Source: Kocuria tytonis
Lineage (GTDB): Bacteria > Actinomycetota > Actinomycetes > Actinomycetales > Micrococcaceae
Length of the DNA: 64,000 nt
NCBI RefSeq assembly: GCF_003226895.2
Contig: NZ_PNJG02000002.1
Span: 372,001 to 436,000, forward strand
Direction: 5' to 3'
In this document: one piece after another, positions 50,566-59,831 of the stretch
Layout of the letters: the number at the start of each line of letters is the position of its first letter
Numbering within the stretch: position 1 is the first letter of the stretch
The notes under the pieces: generated by a model
What the model was told of the DNA's origin: nothing
Database searches by the model: none
The model's input: only the letters and a program-made list of their open reading frames with translations
Made by a program: the position numbers and the translations under genes

Positions 50566-52530
50566 TCAGGACACCGGGATCACGCGCAGCCAGCGGAATC
50601 CGTGTGCCTCCAGGAGGATGCCGCCGCGAAGGTCCACCGACGCGTTCTCGTGGAGGGACACGGCGGCGGGGAGGAACCCGCTGAGGGTCTCTCCCGTGAC
50701 GAACTGGGACCAGTCGCTGAAGTTGGCCAGGCACAGCACCACGCTGTGCCTGCCGGGCCGCTGGTACCCGAGGACGTGGGGAGTGTGGGTGCCGAACGGG
50801 ATCAGGGTGGTGCCCTCGAACTCCGGGGTGCCCCTGCGCACCGCGATCATGCCCCTGATCCCGCCGAAGATCCGCCCCTGCACGGAGAAGAGGTCGTGGC
50901 GCCGGTCGTAGTCGTTGGCGCAGTACAGCGGCCGGTGCACCCAGCGGGCGTCGAGCGCGTGGTCGGGGTTCTGCTCCCAGTGGGGGTCGTTGAGCTGCCC
51001 CGCCTCGTCCCCCAGATAGATCAGGGGGATGCCCCCGGTGCTCATGGCCAGCGAGTACGCCAGCAGGATGCGGTCCACGGCCGGGCCGGGCTCGGTCTCG
51101 AGTCCCAGGAGGGAGGCCGTGGTGCCGCAGACCCGGCAGTCGCCCGTGCGGGGATTGTCCTGGAACGCCACCCCATGGGCGAAGCTGCCGGGATGGCGGC
51201 CCGTGTAGAACGCGTTGAGGAACCGGCGGTGGCCGCGTGCGTCGACACCCAGCCGCGCGGCGTCGTCGTCCGAGAAGGTCCAGCCGATGTCGTCGTGGCT
51301 GCGCACGTAGTTGACCCACGCGGTGCCCTCGGGGGTGCGGTGGCGCTCGGCGAGGGCGGCGGCGAGCAGGGACACGTCCCGGGTGGCCAGGGCCTCCCAC
51401 GTGAGCGCCATCTGCAGCGGGTTGTAGGACAGCGCGCACTGCTCCGGGTGGACGTAGCGGATGACCTCGTCCGGGTGGACGATCGCCTCGGACTTGAACA
51501 CCACCGCGGGCGCCGCCAGGGCCGTCACGGCGTTGAACGCGCGCAGCAGGTCGTGGACGCGGGGCTGGGACTCGCACGTGCTCCCCAGCTGCTTCCAGAT
51601 GAACGCCACCGCGTCCAGGCGCAGCACCTGGGCACCCTGGTTGGCCAGGAACAGCAGCTCCGCGGCCATGGCGTGGAAGACCTGCGGATTGGAGTAGTTG
51701 AGGTCCCACTGGAAGCTGTGGAACGTGGACCACACCCAGCGCGGATCGGGATCACGGGGGTTCGCGGCTCGTCCCGCGGGGGTGCTGTCCACACGGGTGA
51801 ACACCCCCGGGTGGTCGTCCGGGAAGATCTCCCGCGTGGTGCGCTCGAACTCGTCCGGCATGGTGCGGTCCGGGTAGATCCAGTAGAACCGCTCGTAGTG
51901 CGGGTCACCCGCGGCCGCCGCGCGGGCCCACGCGTGCTCGTTGGAGGTGTGGTTGAACACGAAGTCCAGCACCAGGGCGATTCCCTGCGCCCGCAGCTGC
52001 GTCGCGAACTCCGCGAGCTCGGCCATGGTGCCCAGCGCCGGGTCCACGTGGCGGTAGGAGGACACCGCGTACCCGCCGTCCGAGTTGCCCCCGGGGCTCT
52101 CGTACAGGGGCATCAGGTGCAGGTAGGTCAGGCCGAGTTCCTTGAAGTACGGGATCCGCTCCCGCAGCCCGGCGAGGGTCCCTCCGAAACGGTCCACGTA
52201 GCACACGCCGCCCACCGCCTCACGGGAGGAGAACCACGGCTGGTCTCCCGCGCGCTGCCGGTCCAGGTCCTTGAGGTCCTGCGGGCGCTGCACATAGGAA
52301 TCCCAGGCGGTGAGCACGGCCTGCTCCACGACGTCCCAGAAGTCCGGGCGCGGACCGTAGACGGCGTACAGGGACGTGATCAGCCGGCGAACGTGGCGGG
52401 TGAGCCGCCCGGTGAAGACGGCACGGTCCTGGGGACTCGCACGGGTGTCCCGGCGCATGTGCTCCTGCAGCACCTCCAGCAGCTGGTCCTGGCCGGTGAC
52501 GTCGTGGGGGATAGGATTCTCTGGCAGCAC
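50566..52530 (-). CDS. amylosucrase-like glycoside hydrolase (GH13)
   Basis: The 654-aa enzyme has the all-helical N-terminal domain found in amylosucrases, then a GH13 barrel with YLHLMPLYESPGGNSDGGYAVSSY, VLDFVFNHTSNEHAWA, VLRLDAVAFIWKQLG (nucleophile Asp), VFKSEAIVHPDEV (acid/base Glu) and NYVRSHDDIGWTF (stabiliser Asp). Amylosucrase uses sucrose to build alpha-1,4-glucan and release fructose. Length fits the family (about 630-650). GTG 52530 follows GAGGAGG. There is no signal peptide. It is flanked on both sides by DnaA-box-like clusters. Confidence 0.85.
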   Translation of the reverse strand: MLPENPIPHDVTGQDQLLEVLQEHMRRDTRASPQDRAVFTGRLTRHVRRLITSLYAVYGPRPDFWDVVEQAVLTAWDSYVQRPQDLKDLDRQRAGDQPWFSSREAVGGVCYVDRFGGTLAGLRERIPYFKELGLTYLHLMPLYESPGGNSDGGYAVSSYRHVDPALGTMAELAEFATQLRAQGIALVLDFVFNHTSNEHAWARAAAAGDPHYERFYWIYPDRTMPDEFERTTREIFPDDHPGVFTRVDSTPAGRAANPRDPDPRWVWSTFHSFQWDLNYSNPQVFHAMAAELLFLANQGAQVLRLDAVAFIWKQLGSTCESQPRVHDLLRAFNAVTALAAPAVVFKSEAIVHPDEVIRYVHPEQCALSYNPLQMALTWEALATRDVSLLAAALAERHRTPEGTAWVNYVRSHDDIGWTFSDDDAARLGVDARGHRRFLNAFYTGRHPGSFAHGVAFQDNPRTGDCRVCGTTASLLGLETEPGPAVDRILLAYSLAMSTGGIPLIYLGDEAGQLNDPHWEQNPDHALDARWVHRPLYCANDYDRRHDLFSVQGRIFGGIRGMIAVRRGTPEFEGTTLIPFGTHTPHVLGYQRPGRHSVVLCLANFSDWSQFVTGETLSGFLPAAVSLHENASVDLRGGILLEAHGFRWLRVIPVS

Positions 52531-52726
52531 GTGAATGCCTCCTCGGCGGGGACGCAGCACGTCCGTAGGGAGTCATGGCGCCCGGGATCCCCCTTGATGC
52601 CGAGCTCGGTCCGACCACGTCCGCGCTGACGCGGCCGCGGCCCCGTCCAGCATAGACACGCATCACATCGCGGTCCGACGGTGACGGGCGCATGACCATG
52701 TGCTCATCCCCCGTTCACTGCACAGC

Positions 52727-52860
52727 TTGTGCACAGCGTTGTCCACAGGTGTGGAAACCCTGGGACCACGCCTCGGGCCCACGTGGGGAAACACCGGCGT
52801 TGCCGCAAGTCAGCGTGGGCTGTGCACATCCCCGCCGTGTGTGGACAACCCTGTGTGGAA
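52727..52860. promoter_or_regulatory. cluster of DnaA-box-like 9-mers (cluster B)
   Basis: TTGTCCACA (52739) and its reverse form TGTGGACAA (52840) are exact. TTGTGCACA (52727), TGTGGAAAC (52750) and TGTGGAAGT (52854) are related. It lies about 200-330 bp upstream of the amylosucrase start, and 2.2 kb from cluster A on the other side of that gene. Confidence 0.5.
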
Positions 52861-52921
52861 GTGGGCGCGCCCGTCGTCACGACGATCTGGCGACCACGCA
52901 CCTGAACGGGACATGACGAAT

Positions 52922-52958
52922 GCCCGGGGGTCCCGTCCGATGAACGGGACCCCCGGGC
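52922..52958. terminator. terminator of the betaine-type ABC operon
   Basis: A perfect 15-bp stem, 52922-52936 with 52944-52958, with a 7-nt loop, 31 bp beyond the stop of the last gene of the operon. Confidence 0.7.
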
Positions 52959-52989
52959 GCTGCACGCTGCCCCCGGAGAACGACGGGTG

Positions 52990-53958
52990 TCAGGAGGCCT
53001 TGTCGTAGCCGTGGTCGGCCAACCACTGCTTGGCGGCATCCGCGGGGTTCTGCTGCTCGTCACCGCTGACCTTGCGGTTGAGGTCGATCAGGTCCTGCGT
53101 GGTGAGCTTGGGGGAGAACTGGTTGAGCGCGTCCACCGCCTCCTTGGGCAGCCGGTCCGGGGCGGTGAGCGGCAGCACCTGCTGGGCGATGAAGTTGTTC
53201 TTGGGGTCCTCCAGCACCACGAGCTTCTCGTCCTGGATGGCAGGCGTGGTGGTGAAGATGTCCGCCACCTGGGCATCGCCCTTCGTCAGCGCCTGCACGG
53301 TCAGGGGCCCGCCGCCGTCGTTGATGGGCTGGAAGGACTTGAAGGAGCAGTCGTACTTCTGCTTGAGCCCGCTCGTGCCGTAGGAGCGCTCCTGGAACTC
53401 CGGCGGCCCGGCCATGACCAGCTCGCCGCACGAGGAGGAGAGGTCCGCCACGGTCTTCAGGCCGTACTTGTCCGCGGTGGCCTGCGTGACCACCAGGGCG
53501 TCCTTGTCCTCGGCCTTGGAGGCGTCAAGCACAGAAAGGTCCTGGCTCTTGAGCGCGTCCGGCAGGGCCTTCATGATCTCCCCGGAGGAGGCCGCCTCGG
53601 CCTTCTTGTCCGCGAACAGCAGCAGGTTGCCGGAGTAGTCCGGGACCACGTCCACGGAGCCGTCCTTGACCGCGCCCACGTAGGCCTCACGCGCGCCGAT
53701 TCCCGGCTTGGTCTCCACCTTCACACCGGCGTCCCGCAGCACCCCGGCGTAGAGCTCCGCCACGATCTGCGACTCCGGGAAGTCCGCCGAGCCCACGGTG
53801 ACGGTGTCCGAGGACCCGCCCGAGGCGTCGTCGTTCTTGTCCGCGAGGGGGTCCGAACCGCCGCCGCACGCGGTGAGCGCGAACAGGGCGGTGGAGGCCA
53901 CCGCGGCGAACGCCGCGGGGCGCCACCGGGTGCGGGGGGATGAGGACTGCGGTGTCAT
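52990..53958 (-). CDS. glycine-betaine/choline-type ABC transporter, substrate-binding lipoprotein
   Basis: The 322-aa lipoprotein has a signal helix ending in FALTAC-G and an OpuAC/ProX-type fold: VTVGSADFPESQIVAELYAGVLRDAGVKVETKPGIGAREAYVGAVKDGSVDVVPDYSGNLLLF in parts, then KDALVVTQATADKYGLKTVADLS, ADIFTTTPAIQDEKLVVLEDPKNNFIAQQVLPL. It captures a quaternary ammonium compound or related osmolyte outside the membrane. Last gene of a four-gene operon; it overlaps the preceding permease gene by 4 bp. Confidence 0.9.
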   Translation of the reverse strand: MTPQSSSPRTRWRPAAFAAVASTALFALTACGGGSDPLADKNDDASGGSSDTVTVGSADFPESQIVAELYAGVLRDAGVKVETKPGIGAREAYVGAVKDGSVDVVPDYSGNLLLFADKKAEAASSGEIMKALPDALKSQDLSVLDASKAEDKDALVVTQATADKYGLKTVADLSSSCGELVMAGPPEFQERSYGTSGLKQKYDCSFKSFQPINDGGGPLTVQALTKGDAQVADIFTTTPAIQDEKLVVLEDPKNNFIAQQVLPLTAPDRLPKEAVDALNQFSPKLTTQDLIDLNRKVSGDEQQNPADAAKQWLADHGYDKAS

Positions 53959-54632
53959 GGACGATCTCCTGTCGATCTGAGGCCGGGCGACGTCACCAGG
54001 CGTTGTGCGAGAGCGAGGACTGCGTCCGCGGCCAGGGCGAGCACGGCCACGAGAACCACGGCCGCGAGCATGCGCGAGTAGTCACGCACCGCGAGCCCGT
54101 CGATGAGGTAGCGGCCCAGGCCGCCCAGGTTGATGTAGGCCACGATGGTCACGGTGGCCAGCACCTGCAGCGCCGCGTTGCGGATCCCGCCCAGGATCAC
54201 GGGCAGGGCCACGGGGATCTCCACGCGGAACAGGGTCTGGGACTCGGTCATCCCCATGGCACGCGCCGCGTCCACGAGGGCGGGTGAGACCGCGGCGATC
54301 CCCGAGTAGGTCCCGGAGAGGATCGGCGGGATGGCCAGCAGCACGAGCGCCAGGATGGGCGGCATCAGCCCCAGGCCCATGAGCAGCGTGAACAGCGTGA
54401 GCAGACCCAGGGTGGGCAGCGAGCGCAGGGCACCGGCCAGGCCCACGACCACTCCCCCGCCGCGCCCGGTGTGACCCACCCACAGGCCCAGGGGCACCGC
54501 GATCACCAGGGCGATCGCCATGGTCAGCACGCTGTAGCCCACGTGTTCGAGCAGGCGCTGGGGGATGCCCGTGGCACCGGTCCAGTGGGCGGGATCGGTG
54601 AGGAACTGCGCGGCCTCGGCGAACAGGCTCAT
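53955..54632 (-). CDS. betaine-type ABC transporter permease 2
   Basis: The 225-aa BPD-type permease has about six helices and the EAA-like loop ALVDAARAMGMTESQTLFRVEIPVALPVILGGIRNAALQVLATVTIVAYINLGGLGRYL. It pairs with permease 1 to form the channel. Start ATG 54632 overlaps the upstream gene by 4 bp. Confidence 0.9.
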   Translation of the reverse strand: MSLFAEAAQFLTDPAHWTGATGIPQRLLEHVGYSVLTMAIALVIAVPLGLWVGHTGRGGGVVVGLAGALRSLPTLGLLTLFTLLMGLGLMPPILALVLLAIPPILSGTYSGIAAVSPALVDAARAMGMTESQTLFRVEIPVALPVILGGIRNAALQVLATVTIVAYINLGGLGRYLIDGLAVRDYSRMLAAVVLVAVLALAADAVLALAQRLVTSPGLRSTGDRP

Positions 54633-55384
54633 GCGGACGCACCCCCCGACTCCACAGTGGCCAGGGCGCCGGCGGCACCGCGAGCGCCCCCCGTGTCCGC
54701 GCCGTCCCCGGTGTCGTCGCGACGCCGCGCGCTCGCGTGCGGCGCGGCGGTGCCGGTGCGCTGCCAGCGGGTCATGGTGTGGCCGAGCAGGCGCAGCAGC
54801 TGGTCCAGCACCACGGCGATGACCACGGTGGCCACGATGCCCACCACGATCTCCGCGACGATCGAGCGCCGCAGCCCGTCCGTGAACAGCGTGCCCAGGG
54901 ACTGGATGCCGATCACCGCTCCCACCGAGACCATGGAGATGTTGGAGACGGTGGCCACGCGCAGTCCGGCGATCATCACGGGCACGGCCAGGGGCAGCTC
55001 CACCCCGAAGAAGCGGCGGGCGGGTTTGTACCCCATGGCGGTGGCGGCCTGCAGCACGTCCCGGTCCAGGGACTCGAACGCGTCCACGCACGAGCGCACC
55101 AGGATGGCGATCACGTAGAGGGTCAGCGCCACGATCACGTTGCTCACCGCGGTGATGCGTGTGCCCAGGATCAGCGGCAGTACCACGAACAGTGTGAGCG
55201 AGGGGATCGTGTAGAGCAGCGAGGACCCCGTGACGAACAGGGGCCGGAGCCACCGGTTCCCCGCCGCCAGCCGTGCCAGCGGCACACTGATCAGCAGGCC
55301 GATGACCACGGGGACCACGGACTGCATCAGATGGGCTCCCGCGAGCTCCAGGACCGCGGGCCAGTTGTTCGTCAGCCAGTTCAC
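54629..55384 (-). CDS. betaine-type ABC transporter permease 1
   Basis: The 251-aa permease starts with GTG 55384 (NWLTNNWPAVLELAGAHLMQSVVPVVIGLLI), overlapping the ATPase stop (GTGA). It has about six helices, and its cytoplasmic loop DRDVLQAATAMGYKPARRFFGVELPLAVPVMIAGLRVATVSNISMVSVGAVIG is the ATPase contact. The C-terminal 40 aa are a polar disordered tail. The longer open frame upstream lies inside the ATPase gene and is not real. Confidence 0.9.
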   Translation of the reverse strand: MNWLTNNWPAVLELAGAHLMQSVVPVVIGLLISVPLARLAAGNRWLRPLFVTGSSLLYTIPSLTLFVVLPLILGTRITAVSNVIVALTLYVIAILVRSCVDAFESLDRDVLQAATAMGYKPARRFFGVELPLAVPVMIAGLRVATVSNISMVSVGAVIGIQSLGTLFTDGLRRSIVAEIVVGIVATVVIAVVLDQLLRLLGHTMTRWQRTGTAAPHASARRRDDTGDGADTGGARGAAGALATVESGGASA

Positions 55385-56547
55385 GCCTGCTCCGCCCCGT
55401 GGTGACGGGTGGCGCGCTGCTCCTCGATGGCCCGCATCACGTCCTCGCCGGGTACCACACCGGCCACGGAGCCGTCCTCGTGGACGGCCACGGCCTGACC
55501 CGAGGGCGAGGACAGCGCGGCGTCGAGCGCGGTGCGCAGGGAGTCGCCCTCGTGCCACAGGGTGCCGCCCACGCGCAGTTCCTCACGCCCCGCGGCCTCC
55601 CCTCCCGAGCGCACGGGCAGCCACCCCAGGGGGTGGCGGCGTTCGTCCACCGCGAGCACCCAGTCTGACGACGCCGCCGCGCCCGTTCCCTGCCACGGTG
55701 CCGGGTTCTCGCTGCCCGGGCCCACCACGGTGCGCTCGCCGGTGTCCGCGGCGAGCACGGTGACGGGTTGCAGCGCCACGGCGGCGTTCTCGAAGCTCAG
55801 GGAGCGGAACCCGCGGTCCCGGCCGATGAAGTCCGCCACGAAGTCGTCCGCCGGGGCCCGCAGCAGCTCCTCGGGCGTCGCGTACTGGGCCAGCCTGCCA
55901 CCGCGGGCGAAGACCGCAACGCGGTTGCCCAGCAGGATGGCCTCGTCGATGTCGTGGGTCACGAAGATGATGGTGCGGTGCAGCCGCTTCTGCAGGTCCA
56001 GCAGCTCGTGCTGCAGGTCCTGGCGCACCACGGGGTCCACGGCGGAGAAGGGCTCGTCCATGAGCAGGACGGGCGGATCCGCCGCGAGCGCCCGGGCCAC
56101 GCCCACGCGCTGCTGCTGACCACCGGAGAGCTGTGCGGGGTACCGGGTGGCGAGCGACTCGTCCAGACCCACCGAACCGAGCAGCTCACGGGCGTTCGCG
56201 CGGGACTCCTTCTTGGAGACCCCGTTCAGGCGCGGGACGGTGGCGATGTTGTCCTCCACAGTCTTGTGGGGCAGCAGACCGGACTGCTGCATCACGTAGC
56301 CCATGGAGCGGCGCAGCTGGGCGGCCGGGATGCTGGAGACGTCCTGTCCGTTGACCTCCACCACACCGGAGGTGGGATCCACCATGCGGTTGAGCATGCG
56401 CAGGGACGTGGTCTTGCCGCAGCCGGAAGGACCGACGAACACCGTGAGAGAACCCGAGGGAACGTCCAGGTCCAGGTTGTCCACCGCAGTGGTGCCGTCC
56501 GGATAGACCTTGCTCACTCCGCGGTAGCGGATGGCCATCTCGGTCAT
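55381..56547 (-). CDS. betaine-type ABC transporter ATP-binding protein with CBS-like tail
   Basis: The 388-aa ATPase has Walker A GPSGCGKTT, Q-loop VMQQSGLLPHKTVEDNIA, signature LSGGQQQRVGVARAL, Walker B VLLMDEPFSAVDP and switch THDIDEA. The C-terminal region (about 240-375) holds CBS-type repeats (WVLAVDERRHPLGWLPV...SLRTALDAALSSPSGQAVAVHEDGSVAGVVPGEDVMRAI), which in OpuA-type importers sense ionic strength. First gene of the operon; ATG 56547. Confidence 0.92.
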   Translation of the reverse strand: MTEMAIRYRGVSKVYPDGTTAVDNLDLDVPSGSLTVFVGPSGCGKTTSLRMLNRMVDPTSGVVEVNGQDVSSIPAAQLRRSMGYVMQQSGLLPHKTVEDNIATVPRLNGVSKKESRANARELLGSVGLDESLATRYPAQLSGGQQQRVGVARALAADPPVLLMDEPFSAVDPVVRQDLQHELLDLQKRLHRTIIFVTHDIDEAILLGNRVAVFARGGRLAQYATPEELLRAPADDFVADFIGRDRGFRSLSFENAAVALQPVTVLAADTGERTVVGPGSENPAPWQGTGAAASSDWVLAVDERRHPLGWLPVRSGGEAAGREELRVGGTLWHEGDSLRTALDAALSSPSGQAVAVHEDGSVAGVVPGEDVMRAIEEQRATRHHGAEQA

Positions 56548-56610
56548 GGGGTCCGTGTCCCTTCGTAGGCGTTGCACCATCCTAGCCACCCGCAACAGCA
56601 GGGGAACGAA

Positions 56611-57330
56611 CTATTCCGCTCGGGCCGGACCGTCCAATGGTATGTGACTCCCGCCACCCGGAGCTGCGTCCGGGGCCGGATCGACCGATGCGTCGGCGGC
56701 ATCCCGGCCCGCGGGGGTGTCCGTGCCGACGGATCCTCGGCTGGTGCGTCCCCGGGCGGCCTCGGGGCCGGGCGCCAGGTACTGCTCCGGGATCCGCTGC
56801 GCACCCGCCACGTCCGCAAGCAGGTGGCGGTCGATGGGCACTCCCCGGCGCAGCACGCTGATCCCGCCACCGGGTTCGTGCAGCACGCAGGCCACTTCCC
56901 CGTAGGACCGCACCCCCGCGCGGCGCAGGGCTCCGTGCAGCTCGGACCGGGTGATGTGAGCGCGCTGCAGGGCCTGCTCGTCCACGTCCGCACCGACCAT
57001 CAGGATCCGCGCGGGAGCATTGAACAGTCGCTGCCACCGCGGCCGGGCTCCCAGCCGCCCAAACACCGCCTCCAGGAGGAACAGGACGGCGAGTCCCAGC
57101 ACACCGCTCGCGAGAGTGGGCGGGTGGCCCAGGATCACGCGCCCGGCCACCGCTCCCAGCATCACGGTGACCACTACGTCGAACGTGGACATGGCCGTGA
57201 GGATCCGCTGGCCGAGCAGGCGCACGAACACCAGGAACGTCAGGTAGATCCCCACGGCCGAGAGCACCACGGCCGCGGCGTGCGGGAACGAGATCCCCAG
57301 CTCTCCCGCCAGTTCGTCCCATCCGTTCAC
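56611..57330 (-). CDS. YetF-like membrane protein (DUF421)
   Basis: The 239-aa protein has three helices in the first 95 residues (AAAVVLSAVGIYLTFLVFVRLLGQR, TFDVVVTVMLGAVAGRVILG, GVLGLAVLFLLEAVFG). The DUF421 soluble domain follows, with RILMVGADVDEQALQRAHITRSELHGALRRAGVRSYGEVACVLHEPGGGISVLRRG, then a disordered tail. Function unknown. GTG 57330 follows GGCAGGAG. Confidence 0.85.
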   Translation of the reverse strand: MNGWDELAGELGISFPHAAAVVLSAVGIYLTFLVFVRLLGQRILTAMSTFDVVVTVMLGAVAGRVILGHPPTLASGVLGLAVLFLLEAVFGRLGARPRWQRLFNAPARILMVGADVDEQALQRAHITRSELHGALRRAGVRSYGEVACVLHEPGGGISVLRRGVPIDRHLLADVAGAQRIPEQYLAPGPEAARGRTSRGSVGTDTPAGRDAADASVDPAPDAAPGGGSHIPLDGPARAE

Positions 57331-57375
57331 GCGCCGCTCCTGCCCTCGAGGCAAACCTTTCGTCCAGGAGGAACG

Positions 57376-59262
57376 CTACCGAGCGGCGTCGTGGTCCCGG
57401 CCGTTCGCGGCGAACTGGGTGTCGTGCAGCTCCGCGTAGCGACCGCCACGCGCGAGCAGCTCGGTGTGGGAACCGCGCTCCACGATCCGCCCGGCCTCGA
57501 TCACCAGGATCTGGTCCGCCTGCCGGATGGTGGAGAGCCGGTGGGCGATCACCACCGCCGTGCGCCCGGACATCGCCTCGTCCAGGGCGGCCTGCACGTG
57601 CGCCTCGTTGGTGGAGTCCAGCGCGGACGTGGCCTCGTCCAGGATCACCACGCGAGGGCGTGCGAGGAGCAGGCGGGCAATGGTGAGCCGCTGCCGCTCA
57701 CCGCCCGAGAGCCGGTAGCCGCGCTCCCCCACCACGGTGTCCAGACCGTCCGGCAGGGACGCGATCACGTGCCGCAGCCGGGATCGGTCCAGGGCGTCCC
57801 ACAGGTCCGCGTCCGTGACACCCTCGCGCGCCACGCTCAGGTTGGCGCGGATGGTGTCGTGGAAGAGGTGCCCGTCCTGCATGACCATGCCCACCGTGTG
57901 GCGCAGGGACTCGAAGGTGGTGTCACGGACGTCCTGCCCGCCGATGCTCACTTCACCGGAGTCCACGTCGTACAGTCGCGCGACCAGCTGAGCGATCGTG
58001 GACTTGCCCGCCCCGGAGGAACCCACCAGGGCCACCGTGTGGCCGGGGGCCGCACGGAAGCTGACGTCGTGCAGCACCTCTTCGCCACCGCGGGAGTCCA
58101 GCACCGCGACGTCCTCCAGGGAGGCGAGCGAGACCTTCTCCGCCGACGGGTAGGAGAAGTTCACGTGGTCGAACTCCACCGCCACGGGCCCCTCGGGCAG
58201 CGCACGGGCGGTGGCGCGCTCCGCGATCAGCGGTTTGATGTCCAGGACCTCGAACACGCGCTCGAAGCTCACGATGGCGCTCATGATGTCCATGTGGGCG
58301 TTGGCGAGCATGGTCAACGGGGTGTACAGCCTGGTCAGAAGCATTCCCAGGGCCACCACGGAACCGGCGTCCAAGTGGCCCAGGATGGCCTGGGCGCCGC
58401 CCACGCCGTACACCAGTGCCAGTGCCAGGGCCGAGACCAGGGTCAGTGCCGTCACGAAGGTGGTCTGCAGCATGGTGGCCCGGATGCCGATCCCGCGGAC
58501 GTCGTCCGCGCGGGCCGCGAACTCCCGGGACTCCTCCACGGGGTCGCTGTAGAGCTTCACCAGGGTGGCGCCGCCGGCGGAGAACCGCTCGGTCATGCGC
58601 GTGGACATCTGCGCGTTGTACTGCGCGGACTGGCGCTGCAGCGCGGCCAGCTTGCCACCCATCGCGCGCGCGGGGATCAGGAAGATGGGCAGCAGCAGCA
58701 GGGACAGCACCGTCACCTGCCACGAGATGGTGACCATCACGCCCACGGTGAGCAGCAGGGACACCAGGTTGGAGACCACGCCGGACAGCGTCCCGGCGAA
58801 GGCGCGCTGCGCTCCGATCACGTCCGTGTTGAGCCGGGACACCAGGGCGCCGGTGCGGGTGCGCGTGAAGAACGCCAGGGGCATGGTCTGCACGTGGTCG
58901 TACACCGCGGTGCGCAGGTCGTAGATGAGCCCTTCGCCGATGCGCGAGGACTGCAGCCGGCTCAGCAGGGACAGCCCGGCGTCCGCGACGGCCACCACGG
59001 CGATGGCGACGGCCAGCCACACCACCACGGAGACGTCGTGGCCACCGGTGATCGCGTTGACCACGCGGCCCGCCAGGACGGGGGTCACGACCCCCAGCAC
59101 CGCCAGCACCACGGACACCAGGACGAACGCGGTGATGGCCCCTCGGTGGGGTCGCGCGAACGTGGCGATCCGCCGCACGGTCCGGCCGCTGATCTTGCGG
59201 CCCTTGTTGTCCTGCCCCTTCATGGTCCGCCACATGGCCATGTGGGCGCTCTGCATGCTCAC
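57376..59262 (-). CDS. ABC exporter, fused membrane and ATPase domains
   Basis: The 628-aa half-transporter has a six-helix type 1 exporter domain (about 35-335), then an ATPase with Walker A GSSGAGKST, signature LSGGERQRLTIARLLL, Walker B VVILDEATSALD and H-loop IAHRLST. The N-terminus is soluble and basic. Such proteins export drugs, lipids or peptides as dimers; the substrate is unknown. Start GTG 59262 or ATG 59256; neither has a strong ribosome site. It lies directly downstream of the MarR-family gene on the same strand, which may control it. Confidence 0.88.
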   Translation of the reverse strand: MSMQSAHMAMWRTMKGQDNKGRKISGRTVRRIATFARPHRGAITAFVLVSVVLAVLGVVTPVLAGRVVNAITGGHDVSVVVWLAVAIAVVAVADAGLSLLSRLQSSRIGEGLIYDLRTAVYDHVQTMPLAFFTRTRTGALVSRLNTDVIGAQRAFAGTLSGVVSNLVSLLLTVGVMVTISWQVTVLSLLLLPIFLIPARAMGGKLAALQRQSAQYNAQMSTRMTERFSAGGATLVKLYSDPVEESREFAARADDVRGIGIRATMLQTTFVTALTLVSALALALVYGVGGAQAILGHLDAGSVVALGMLLTRLYTPLTMLANAHMDIMSAIVSFERVFEVLDIKPLIAERATARALPEGPVAVEFDHVNFSYPSAEKVSLASLEDVAVLDSRGGEEVLHDVSFRAAPGHTVALVGSSGAGKSTIAQLVARLYDVDSGEVSIGGQDVRDTTFESLRHTVGMVMQDGHLFHDTIRANLSVAREGVTDADLWDALDRSRLRHVIASLPDGLDTVVGERGYRLSGGERQRLTIARLLLARPRVVILDEATSALDSTNEAHVQAALDEAMSGRTAVVIAHRLSTIRQADQILVIEAGRIVERGSHTELLARGGRYAELHDTQFAANGRDHDAAR

Positions 59263-59324
59263 GCGGCCACTGTAGACCTGCGTTCCGACGCCATGGACCG
59301 GCGGGGCCGGGGCGGGTCAGGGGA

Positions 59325-59810
59325 TCAGGCGGAGCAGTCCAGTCCCAGGACGCTGCGTGCCGAGCTGCCGCAGTTGAGAGCGCGCCCGATCTCCCGCAGC
59401 TGCCCCACCTGTTCGCTGCTCAACCGGTCGAAGACGATCTCGCGGACGTGACGGACGTGCGCCGGAGCCGCTTCCCTCACGCGGTCCATTCCGGCGGGGG
59501 TGATCTCCGCGATCACCACGCGGCGGTCGTCCTGCCGGCCCTCGCGGGTGACCAGCCCGTCCCGCTCCATGCGCGCCACGATGCGCGAGAGCCTGGACTG
59601 GGAGGTGTTGGTGGCGGTGGCCAGCGCCGACATCCGGTGCCGGTGGTCGGGCGCCTCGGACAGCATGGCGAGCACCAGGTACTCGGCCAGGGACATGCCC
59701 TCTTCGCTACGCAGCTGCCCCTCCACGGACCCGGGCAACCTGAACATGATCGAGACGAGGGCCAGCCACGCCTCCCGCTCGTCCTCCGACAGCCACTTCG
59801 TGTCACTCAT
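59325..59810 (-). CDS. MarR-family transcriptional regulator
   Basis: The 161-aa winged-helix regulator has MSLAEYLVLAMLSEAPDHRHRMSALATATNTSQSRLSRIVARMERDGLVTREGRQDDRRVVIAEITPAG, the HTH plus D-x-R wing of the MarR family, and helical dimerisation ends. ATG 59810 (SDTKWLSEDERE). It likely binds the palindrome at 59832-59850 in front of its own gene and regulates the ABC exporter 63 bp downstream. Confidence 0.92.
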   Translation of the reverse strand: MSDTKWLSEDEREAWLALVSIMFRLPGSVEGQLRSEEGMSLAEYLVLAMLSEAPDHRHRMSALATATNTSQSRLSRIVARMERDGLVTREGRQDDRRVVIAEITPAGMDRVREAAPAHVRHVREIVFDRLSSEQVGQLREIGRALNCGSSARSVLGLDCSA

Positions 59811-59831
59811 GCGCCCGAGTGTAGTGAGCAT

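Larger units (their letters stand above)
52531..52989. other. 459-bp gap with DnaA-box-like cluster B and a terminator
   Basis: This gap carries no supported gene. It holds the amylosucrase promoter region (52531-52700), the box cluster at 52727-52860 and the terminator hairpin at 52922-52958 that serves the ABC operon. Confidence 0.5.

Noticed and set aside
50293-52860. Chromosomal replication origin
   Set aside because: DnaA-box-like sequences are abundant, but dnaA, dnaN, rpmH or gyrB are absent and an ordinary metabolic gene lies between the clusters; I keep it only as a candidate DnaA-binding region.
56572-59451. 959-aa plus-strand open frame
   Set aside because: Antisense to the YetF-like and ABC exporter genes; its composition (Gln/His/Gly/Arg) is typical of a shadow frame.
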